Below, one piece after another: positions 55,360 through 64,000 of a DNA stretch of 64,000 nt. This DNA is from Bettongia penicillata ogilbyi. Lineage: Eukaryota > Chordata > Mammalia > Diprotodontia > Potoroidae. Within the stretch, counting starts at the first letter, position 1. Each line of letters opens with the position of its first letter. Made by a program: the position numbers and the translations under genes. The stretch lies in contig JAJHZJ010000693.1 in NCBI GenBank assembly GCA_023548195.1, positions 248,001 to 312,000 of the forward strand, written 5' to 3'. The notes under the pieces were generated by a model. The model searched no databases, was not told the DNA's origin, and saw only the letters and a list, made by a program, of their open reading frames with translations.

Positions 55360-55870
55360 ATATTTTCATAGTGACATTCCCAGAAAATGGTAGTTCGGTC
55401 TTCTTTTGAAAATCTCTAGTAAAGAGGAGGTCTTCCTCCAAGATAACTCATTACACTTTGCAACAACTCTAACTCTTAGGAGTTCTGCTTGAAATTGAGA
55501 AGAAATCTGCTGTTCTACAACTTTGCCCTGATCTTGCCCTCTCCTTATTCCTAATTCTTCCAGGTATGGCCAAGTAGTTTTCTTCCCTGACAAACCTAGA
55601 ACAAAAGTCTCCACTTCTCTAGGTTAAACATTGCCACTTCCTTTATTAGTTTATTTCAATCCGTCATGGTTAGCCTCCTCTGAACCTTCATCAGTATTCT
55701 TCTAAAAATGTGACCCCAAAAAATGAACTCAATATTCCAGCTGTCATCTGACCATAACACTGTTTTCTCCCTTACACTGAACACAAAGACCCATTGAATG
55801 CCACTCATGATTATATTATCTTTTCTTCCCTTCCATGGTGTACTATTGATTCATAATTCAAAAAAGAGAC
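55360..55870 (-). repeat. CR1/L3 LINE, antisense, about 510 bp
   Basis: CCTCTGAACCTTCATCAGTA, AATGTGACCCCAAAAAATGA, TATTCCAGCTGTCATCTGAC and ACACTGTTTTCTCCCTTACA follow the antisense order. Confidence 0.65.
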
Positions 55871-56439
55871 AGATCTTTTCCACAAGGGAAAACTGTCATA
55901 TGGCAGAGATAGAATAGGAGGCTGATTTTACCTCATTTTTTCTTGGACCCACCACTACCATGATTAACACATGGCCATTCTCGCACCTCCCAATACGCAG
56001 ATATCTGACAAATTTTCATTGTCTCATTTCTGTGAATTTTGGAGCAAGCTCTTTTAACACCCCTTTCCTCTCTTTTTCCCCCTTTCCACTACTTCTTCCT
56101 CTTCTTTCCTTTCTCCTCCTCTCCTTTCATCCTCTTTCTCCTCTCCTCCATGCACCACCACAATTGAAATTGGTTTTATGAGAATAGTAGAAGTTGCTCC
56201 CCTAGGAGATTTAAACTATCTAAGGGGATTGTATCCTGAAGTCCCTCAAAAGTGCTCTGATTGGTAATTGTCTTACTTCCTGAGAAGACATTCATTTCCT
56301 ACAAAACCAACTTAGTCTCAGGCATAATGCTGCCCTTGGATCCTTGGCAATCATGCTAGTCAGTGTGGCCTTTGGTTTGAATGAGGTAGGGCTGACTCTG
56401 TAACCTGAGAGTTCTTTCTTCTCTTGACTCCAGCTTTTC
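55871..56439. other. Downstream DNA, nothing recognised
   Basis: A pyrimidine-rich run at 56060-56155 only. No gene or repeat family supported. Confidence 0.4.
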
Positions 56440-56880
56440 ATCCTTTCAGATTTACAATTAGGATCCTTGATTGAGAGTTATAAGGGCCTTCAAGATTATC
56501 TACTCCATTTTACAGAGGAGGAAACAGAGACTGGGAGACCTTAAGTAACTTTATACTCTGTGCCTTAGATCTGGAAAGGGTCTTAGAGGTTATTTGATCC
56601 ACTTAATCCCTTTACAGATGAGGAAACTGAGGCACGCAGCAAGCAATACATATCTTAAGCACACTTAAGATATGTATTTAAGGTCATAGATTTAGGAGCT
56701 GAATGAGACATTAAAGGACATCTAATCCAAACTGCTCATTTTACAGATGAGGGGAGAACCTGAAGCCAAGAGAAATGACTAACCAAGAGTCATACAAATA
56801 CTAAATGTCAGAGCTGGGATTGGAACCCAGGTACTCTGACTCCAGATTCAGCCCACTTTTTGCTGCATCATGCTATCTCC
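56440..56880 (-). repeat. Three tandem MIR-class SINE remnants, antisense
   Basis: CCATTTTACAGAGGAGGAAA, CTTTACAGATGAGGAAACTG and CTCATTTTACAGATGAGGGG mark the three copies. A perfect hairpin at 56645-56678 interrupts the second. Confidence 0.7.
56645..56678. other. Perfect inverted repeat, 15-bp arms, 4-base loop
   Basis: AATACATATCTTAAG (56645-56659), CACA, then CTTAAGATATGTATT (56664-56678). It is absent from the other MIR copies, so it arose in place. Confidence 0.95.
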
Positions 56881-57715
56881 CTTCTGACCTCCCTGGAAGC
56901 CAGTACTCTGAATTGAAAAAAAGCTTATTCCAGAACCCAAAGGGTCCCTTCTCTATACTTTCGGCCACTGCATCTTCTCTATAGGTGTGGTTGGACACAT
57001 GTGGCCCCAGCCTAATTTTGGCCCTAGGGACTCATGGCATCTGAACTCTTGAAATCTGGGAAAGGGTTTGAATATCCCCCTCAGAGAGCTGAAAGAAAGC
57101 CTCTAAATTATTGCCTTCCAGCCCCTGCATGATGGTTTCCACCCCACCCCCCTGATAACATCTCACCCAGACTGGAAGCCTTGAAGGAAGTTTCACAATA
57201 GTGAAGATGAAAAATAGCTGCCTAGTATTCATCCAAAATTAGTGCAGAAGAGAAGTTTCATCTCTCCATTCAGTGTTGGCTACAATGGTTTGTGCCAACG
57301 TGTCATTTGCATCATGCTTTCTCACATTGGAATGCCTAATTATTAAAAACAGATCCCATTTTTTCCACCATGAAAGGGGGGAAAAATACCAGCTTGGCTA
57401 ATTTTGCTCATTTAAAAATATCTCCAGTCTCTAGCACCCAAGTAAGAAATGACAGAAAGATTCCACGAGGTGATGTCAATGGCACCATTGAGTTTAAAAG
57501 ATGAGAATTCATCGATTTCAGCCCAGGTTATTTCAGAGATTCTTGGAGATCTTTAAACTCAAACAAATTTTGGTGTGTGGAGGGATGGTCTGCCAAACCC
57601 ATTTCAGAAGAAGAAACCCTTAGATACCAGAAAGAAGATTTTGGGGGGACCTGGTGGGGAAAATGTCAAAGTCCTTTCTTTCTCCATCAGCTTACTTGGG
57701 AGTCCTCAGGTAAAT
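56881..57715. other. Downstream DNA, repeat-free, possible conserved noncoding element
   Basis: No repeat recognised. 57295-57450 contains ATTTGCAT (the POU octamer, 57306-57313) and CCTAATTATTAAAA (homeodomain-type core), with AT-rich, intact-looking sequence around them. Confidence 0.4.
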
Positions 57716-57719
57716 CAAA

Positions 57720-57840
57720 TCATAAATACTGATTAAGCTCCTAATATATTCCAAGCACTATGCTAAACACTGGGGATACAAAAAAGGCAAAAAAAGCCCA
57801 TCTCTGCCCTCAAGAAACTTATAATCTAATGACTTGTACC
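57720..57840 (-). repeat. L2 3' end, antisense
   Basis: ATTAAGCTCCTAATATATTC, CAAGCACTATGCTAAACACT and CCCTCAAGAAACTTATAATC. Confidence 0.7.
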
Positions 57841-57944
57841 ATCAGAAAGAGAAAGAAAATCACTTCTATTTTGTGAGAGATGCCTAACTGTGTCCCCTCT
57901 CATGGCAAACCAATTCCTGTGGTCTTGTGGAGATTTAAAGTCAC

Positions 57945-58790
57945 AAATACACAGAACTTTATAGCTGAAGTCATCTAATCCAGCTCAGTACCTGGAAGAG
58001 AATGCTCTCTACACCCTTTTGGATAAGTGGTCTTCCAGCTTTTACTTGAAGACCTACAGTGAACAGTAAATTGAGGCCTCCCAAAGAAGTCCATTCTACT
58101 TTGGAGTAGCTGTAATTGGTAGAAAGTTGGGTTTTATCTGTGGTGTTCTTGGTGGGAGAGGATTATAGCAAGGCTAAATTTTTAACTTTTTTGTTGCCTC
58201 CAGAATTTAGCACGGTGCCTAATACATGGTGAGTGCTTAATAAATATTGTTGTTTTTGATGACGATGATGACGATGGTGAAGATTAATCTGCCCCTTTGC
58301 AATTTCTTTCCATATCTTCAGGGGCCAAGTAGAATAGTTCTCTCCCAGTAATAACCCTTCCAATTCTCTCTTCCACAAAGATAGGCATCCTTCCTCACCA
58401 AGTTTTCTAGTCTGATCAATATCTCCAATTCTTTCATCTGATCATTTTTATTGGTGAATTTCAAGTCTTTCATTCATCCTGGCCACCCTCCACTGAACAC
58501 GCTCCAGTTTACTCATGTCCTTCCCATAATGCAGTTCCCAGACCTAAATATTGTGCTCTAGATGGGGTGTGACTGGACAATCGCTTCTATCATTTTCAAT
58601 ACTCTTTTAATGTAGCCTAATCTTGTACTGGGTTTGTTGGTTGACTTCTATGGAGCTTGTGACCCACTAAAACTTCCAGACCTTTTCTCGCATAAACTAA
58701 TATCTCCCCATCCCATACTGTTGGAGGTGATTTTTGGAATGTGAATTCCAAAAAGCTTCTTTACATTTCTCCTTAATCATTCTTATTAAA
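57945..58790 (-). repeat. CR1/L3 LINE, antisense, split by a sense L2 3' end
   Basis: 57945-58135 (CTTCCAGCTTTTACTTGAAG, GTCCATTCTACTTTGGAGTA) and 58290-58790 (CTCCACTGAACACGCTCCAG, GACCCACTAAAACTTCCAGA) are one element. Between them, 58140-58260 is a sense L2 end (AGAATTTAGCACGGTGCCTA, GTGAGTGCTTAATAAATATT). Confidence 0.75.
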
Positions 58791-58884
58791 CTTCTTCCTT
58801 AGAATAAACCCAACAGCCTTGTCTGGCTGCATCTTTCTGGGTTCTGACTGACAGCTATCCCTTCTAACTTTTTGCCATTTGCAG

Positions 58885-59240
58885 ATTGAAATGGGTAGTA
58901 TGCTAAAGTGACAAGAGTACTGGATGAGGAGTCAGTAGGTTTGGGTTCAAATCCCAATGTGTGTGACCTTACTATGTGTGTGGCTTTAGCTAAATCATTC
59001 AGTCTCTCAGAACCATTGTTTCCTACTATGTAAAATAAGGTTGTTGGAATCAATGGCCTTTAAGGTCCCTTTCAGGATCCTAGTTTGACCCCTTCATTTT
59101 ACAGCTGAGGAAACTGAGACACAGAGTGGTTTATTTGCTCAGGGTCAGAAAGCCAGTAAATGCCAGATATGGGATTTGAACACAGGTCTTTCTGACACCA
59201 AGTATGAAACTCTATCCACTCCTAGGTGGTCTCTGAAGTT
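58885..59240. repeat. MIR-class SINEs, sense then antisense
   Basis: 58885-59085: GGGTTCAAATCCCAATGTGT, AATCATTCAGTCTCTCAG. 59085-59240: CATTTTACAGCTGAGGAAAC, GGGATTTGAACACAGGTCTT. Confidence 0.7.
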
Positions 59241-60425
59241 CCTCCCAGCTCTAAATCTGTGATACTTTGATAAGCATGTAATTTCTCCCTTCATCCACAT
59301 CTTAAGGGGCAAAAGGATATAAGTGTTTTTCTAGTGAAATACATACCGGCTAAAAGGCAAATCCCTTTGGGAAGGTTGAGCCTTAGGAGGTAATATCTTA
59401 AAAGATTTCGAGGGAAGAGGGATGACAGACTTAACCTTTCAGTGCCTCAGTTTCCTCATCTCTCTAATGGGATAGATGACTTCTAATGTTCTCTCTAGGT
59501 TTAAATGAAGGAGTACAAGGGCGCTGTAAAGGAAAACAGGAAGGCATCACAATTTTGCCAAAGGCAAGTTGGTGGGGTTGGGGGTGGGGAAAGGAAGGAA
59601 CAGGTACAGTCTTCCATCATGTAGATACCCCATGCTGGACTCTCACCCCAATGGTAATAAGGATTTGGATGCAGCCATAGGAAGGTCACTGTGAAGGATT
59701 TCCATTTGTCCAAGAAGAGGCAAAAGGAGTGAAGGAAGTTTCAAATGAGCCTGGCAAGGGAACATTCAAATGGCCAGGTGTTCAGTGTGTGTTTTCCATT
59801 GTGGGAGCTAGGGAAAGCAAAGTAATGATTTAGAACTTCTCCCAGGCTGCATCACTCCAAGTTGACATGTTCAAGAAGGAATCTCAGCCTCCAGAAGGTC
59901 ATAGGAACATTCAACTCCTGGAAATTTTTCAGAAAATAAAAGCTCCTCCAGTCATTAAGGAATAGTAAGAAAGACTATGGGGAGAGGTCCAAAGAGTTAG
60001 AGTTGCCTTATTGCCTTATATATTATTTGCTGCTTTCTTCTGCTCACATATTCATAGAGAGATGGGAATTAAGCTAGGATGCTCTATGAACCTGGCAGCT
60101 TGAAGCCCAAACTATCATTTCCCCCTGGATCTGCTGCTGGGGCTAACAGCAGCCACAGCGGCAGCATCCATCCCCTCTGAAGTAAAGCCTCTGAACATTT
60201 TAAGGAAGCAGATAAAGAGCTGTGAATGGTGATTAACTCATCTATATGCTTTTAGGGAGCAGAGTTTTATATAATTCTTACATCTCTGTGGGTGCCTCCT
60301 GTAACCCACCGGGGAAGAAGAAATTATGCACAGTAAAAATTTTGAATTTCATTCTCACAATTAGACATTAAAAATCACATGAAAGGGGAATGAGGAGGAA
60401 TATATCTGAGTAATTAAGATATAGA
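59241..60425. other. Downstream DNA, mostly repeat-free
   Basis: A short MIR piece at 59440-59500. The rest is unrecognised. 60040-60360 has balanced composition with a CAGCAGCCACAGCGGCAGCA stretch, and is a candidate conserved noncoding segment. Confidence 0.4.
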
Positions 60426-60429
60426 AAAA

Positions 60430-60855
60430 TGGCACTAGTAATTGGCATAACATGGCATGGTATATAAAGCACTGAACTTGGAAAGAAGACTTTGGTTCAA
60501 CTACTGTTTCATACATTTGTTGACTATGTGACCCCAGGCAACTTCCTTCCCCTTCTCTATGACTAGATTTCCTCATATATACAATAAGGAGATGGAATTC
60601 AGGAGCCTCTACTGTCCCTTCCAATTTTAAATCTACACATCCAACAAGGACCTTCTACTTCTCCATAGATGACTAATAAGCATAAATTTAGACATAGTAT
60701 TGCTTTTAAAGCAACAGGCCATGGTGGATAAAGGAGTGGCCTTGGAATTGGGAAGAACTGGATTCAAGTCTGGCCTCTGACACATACTAACTGTGTGACT
60801 AGGTCTAATTCCCTTCATCTGAGTCCCATGGAAACTGGTGAGCCTATACATTAAA
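60430..60855 (+). repeat. Two MIR-class SINEs, sense
   Basis: 60430-60645 (TTGACTATGTGACCCCAGGC, TACTGTCCCTTCCAATTTTA) and 60710-60855 (GAACTGGATTCAAGTCTGGC, TAACTGTGTGACTAGGTC). Confidence 0.65.
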
Positions 60856-61089
60856 GTTGAATTGCTCATGCAAATCAGAGAAGAGAACTTCCGTACCAGG
60901 AATTCCTTGCACTAAAGAAATCATGGAGTCTCATATAATAATGATAATGCCCTGAATTTCAGGAGGAAAAAAAATTAAGCCTGATGGTTTTAACTAGCCT
61001 AATTACTAAGTAGAGGTTGTCAACCTTCTCATTCTAAAAGGGTTACTGATCTGTGCTTCAGTTTCCATACTCATTAAATGGAATTTTCC

Positions 61090-61661
61090 TTAGTATAGTG
61101 GATAGAACACCACATTTGAAGTCAGACCTGAGTTCAAAATCCCATTCCTTCACTTAATACTTGTATAACCTTGGAAAATTTGTTTCTCCTTGATGAGTCT
61201 CAGTAACTTTTTTTATAAAAGAAAAGGATTGGATTAATTGACCTCCAAGTCCCTTCCCACTATAAATTCATGATTCTGTCATCCACTGGCTCACTTCAGT
61301 GACTATGGATTAGATGGAATTCCATCTGGAAGTCCCACTGAGTTCTAGGAATTTATTCCCAAGATGTCTCATTCCAGTGTCATGACTTGGAATGCCTAAA
61401 TTGACTGCCCACAATTTTTTAGAAGTACCAGATGAAGATGGTGTATAGATCACTGGGCCTAGCCTCAGGAAGATCTAAGTTCAAATCCACCCTCAGATCC
61501 TGTATGTGTGACCCTGAGCAAATCACTTGACCTTATTTGCCTCAGTTTCCTCATCTCTAAAATGAGCTGGAGAAAGAAATGGCAAACCACTCCAGTATCT
61601 TTGCCAAGAAAACCCTTAAGGGGATCACAAAGAGTTGGACACAACTGAAATGACTGAATGC
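61090..61661 (+). repeat. MIR-class SINE then tRNA-derived SINE, both sense
   Basis: 61090-61285: AGTATAGTGGATAGAACACC, CAAGTCCCTTCCCACTATAA. 61430-61661: AAGTTCAAATCCACCCTCAG, CCACTCCAGTATCTTTGCCA, AGAGTTGGACACAACTGAAA. Confidence 0.75.
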
Positions 61662-63790
61662 CAGAAGAAGATAAATGTTTTCTTATGATATGAATGAAGG
61701 TCATCTTAAAAGTTGATGTTAGGAGCGATATGGATGTAATTAAGAAGGCTGACTCAGATGGGGCTACCACTGGTAGGTTGACCTTCCCTCCCCAAAGAAT
61801 CTCTATCCCCTCCTGCACTGTCAGGCACAGGGCAGCCTGTAGGGGTCTCAACAGTGGCAGCTGGAGTGCATTGTGGACAATTAATGCAATGCATTTGTCC
61901 TTCAAGGCACACACAACATTCTTTTTTTTTAACGTGTTACCAAAAAAAAAAAAATGGGTACAAAAGAACTCACGTAAGTTCCAGTAACTGCTATGTAGCT
62001 ACAGTGTAGATACTAGAGTACTCTAATGCACTTTTCTGCCACCTTTAAACCTACTCTGCTCCCTACCAACAGCCATCTTCTGGCTCCCTCCTCAGAAGAA
62101 ACTCATGGCTTTGTTGGCTGGGTTCCTGATCCAGGAAGGTCAGCTGTGTGTTGTTGGCTTGTCCTCCAGGCTGGACCTGGAAAAATTGTGAAATATCTGA
62201 AATTTGTCTTGGATGCCTTGTTACCTCTATTTTGGGGCCCCTTTGTGACCTTTTGGAACTCTCATCCATTCTGTACCTCTCTCAGACCTATACCGGCCCC
62301 ATGACCATTCCTCTATGGCCTTGTTTTCAGAAATGATCTGATCCCCAAGTATATTAAGTTACGGTTGATGACACCCAAGCAGAAGGATGTGAATATGAAG
62401 TAAATATCCAAAACCTCAAGAGATGGTGTGCTAACTGGTATCATTTCGGGCAGAGAGCCAGTCACCGAATCTCATCAGATCCAGCCACTTCTTGAAATTA
62501 TCCTTGGTCATTTGCTGCTTCCTGCTCTCTGTCATCAGTGCCTTCCCCCAACTTTGGTCATTGTTTCAGGTCTCATAGAGCCCAATGTCTCAGTAGCTAC
62601 TATCCTCTGCCAACTCATCTTTGAGGACCTAAAAGAATGAAATCTAAAGCTAGGCCATGTCTTGATCTTCCTTGAGCTTAAAAAAAGACTATTTCTCCCT
62701 CTGCTGTCCCTAAGTTTTGTTCTAAATCCTAAACCCTGTACCTCACTCCTTTTATGAACCCATATAACCAGGGTTGGATAGGATCTTAAGTTTCCACTTG
62801 GGTAGTCAAGGACTCTGAAGAAACCCTTGTTCCCATTCCAAAACTTCTTGTTCTTGTACTTTTCAATCCAGGAGTCAAAGCTCCCTTACCCAGATGGCTT
62901 AGCAGGGACCAGTGTTTGCAATCCAAGGTCAAGCTTGTAATCGCCTGTGACCTCAGCAGTATCGCTCTTCCCTAAGGTCCTACCTTTACCTATCATTCCT
63001 CTTTTCTCAGTCTCTTGAACTTCGTTAGTTGCAGGCAGGAATGGTCTCCCTAACATTCCCAGAGAGGAGCTGGGAATAGGATTTATACTCATGATTACTT
63101 GGCTTTCTGCTCCAGCTGCAGCCAGCCTCCCTTCAAGGATCTCTCACCAAGACCCACAGAGAGCCAATATCATCCATCTTGAATTGATCTGCCAATTAAG
63201 TCATGTTCTACTGTTTTATGACCAGAAGAACCATGGGCATTATCTTTCTGGTCATCCTGGCTTCAGAAAAGATGAAAATGGGTTTAGCTCTTTATATAGT
63301 GGTAAGAGAGAGCAGCTTTCAGGAAGGAACTTGGCTTTTCTTGCTGTTAATTCTCCCATCCTGGAGTCTTTGAGGCTAAAACTTCTTTGGAGAAGAGTAG
63401 GAAAGGGCCTTCTACAAAACACCAGCTCAGTCTTTGGGGACACTGAAAGCAACAGAAGATTCCCTACACTCAGCTTTTCCTACCCCCACCTATTCAGTCA
63501 TAATTAAGAATATCTTCACCTAAAAAACTTGGGGTACCAGTGGCAGCTTGGAGGCCAGTCTGACTCCAGGGGAAGTTGCTCCATGGGAGAGCATCAGACT
63601 CACCCTCACCCCCATCCCCAGGACCCAGCAGATGTAGAGCTACACAGAGATAGTTGCACTAGAATGGTAGTAAGAACCTCCAAATGAACCTTGGAAGTTA
63701 TGATCATCCAAGGGAAAGATGCATCCCACCCCGGATTTTCCCCTGGAGTGAAGTCCCATTTACCCTGTGGTAGTTACAAGTCTGCCACTG
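61662..63790. other. Downstream DNA, nothing recognised
   Basis: About 2.1 kb without a recognised repeat. Open frames at 62026-62304, 62428-62640 and 63091-63507 show no family motif. It may be single-copy intergenic DNA or part of an unseen transcript. Confidence 0.35.
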
Positions 63791-63794
63791 TTTC

Positions 63795-63885
63795 TTTCTC
63801 CACAAGTATTTGTTAAGTTGCGACTATGTGCTAAGCATTGGTGATACAAAAGAGGCAAAAGACAGTCCCTGCTCTGAAGAGAAGA
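63795..63885 (-). repeat. L2 3' end, antisense
   Basis: CAAGTATTTGTTAAGTTGCG, CTATGTGCTAAGCATTGGTG and GACAGTCCCTGCTCTGAAGA. Confidence 0.65.
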
Positions 63886-64000
63886 ATAAAAAGCATCCTG
63901 AAGAATGATGATGCAGGAGGCTCTCCTTGTGTGGACATAGAGGCAATTGATATTCTCTCTTCTGTGCCCCCTCATATCCCACTGGTGGGACTGCTGCCCA

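Noticed and set aside
63091..63507. 138-codon frame near the right end
   Set aside because: No family resemblance and no flanking splice sites that would extend it convincingly.

Overview
The window is marsupial nuclear DNA. Intronic and flanking sequence is saturated with old interspersed repeats. These include tRNA-derived SINEs starting near GGGCAGCTAGGTGG, a tail type ending in a 'ccactccagtatctttgcc' block, MIR-class SINEs, L2 and CR1/L3 LINEs, L1 and half-L1 (HAL1) LINEs, and hAT DNA transposons. That SINE family and an L1/HAL1 lineage together point to a marsupial rather than a placental mammal or a monotreme. The species cannot be fixed from the sequence alone.

One protein-coding gene is present: the 3' part of KSR2 (kinase suppressor of Ras 2), on the + strand. 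Six coding exon segments can be placed exactly by reading frame and splice sites: 5449-5545, 12755-12888, 26239-26370, 36510-36639, 37430-37563 and 45093-45099. Joined, they encode about the last 210 residues: the hinge/alpha-D region, the HKD catalytic loop, DFG, the activation segment with APE, the alpha-F/alpha-G region that docks MEK, and the C-terminal helices ending in SAEL. All split codons agree across the junctions. The five introns are about 7.2, 13.4, 10.1, 0.8 and 7.5 kb. The preceding exon is not in the window, so 1-5448 is intron.

The last coding exon holds only one base of a Glu codon, a Leu codon and TGA (45093-45099). The 3' UTR follows; its end is not certain. From about 48-50 kb onward the sequence is 3' UTR or intergenic. 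In human, NOS1 lies downstream of KSR2 on the same strand, so the right side may be KSR2-NOS1 intergenic DNA (inference from human gene order).

Layout: 1-5448 intron with L2, SINE and microsatellites; 5546-12754 intron with a GGAA/polypurine tract, a composite L1 interrupted by a hAT and a SINE, and CR1/L3; 12889-26238 intron with L2, MIR, CR1/L3, a long CT repeat and nested L1; 26371-36509 intron with an almost full-length HAL1 flanked by a 13-bp target duplication, and an L1 3' end; 36640-37429 short intron; 37564-45092 intron with CR1/L3, a TCTA microsatellite and a multiply interrupted L2; 45100-64000 3' UTR and downstream DNA.

I found no unknown multi-gene system, CRISPR array, RNA gene or second protein-coding gene. 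The items most worth checking are the two-codon terminal exon paired with an in-frame stop inside the preceding splice donor, a SINE-derived candidate branch point for the HKD/DFG exon, the HAL1 copy, an unclassified 394-bp insertion at 4607-5000, and a perfect 15-bp hairpin at 56645-56678. Repeat family names come from remembered consensus sequences, not a database search, and most repeat boundaries are good to about 10-30 bases.
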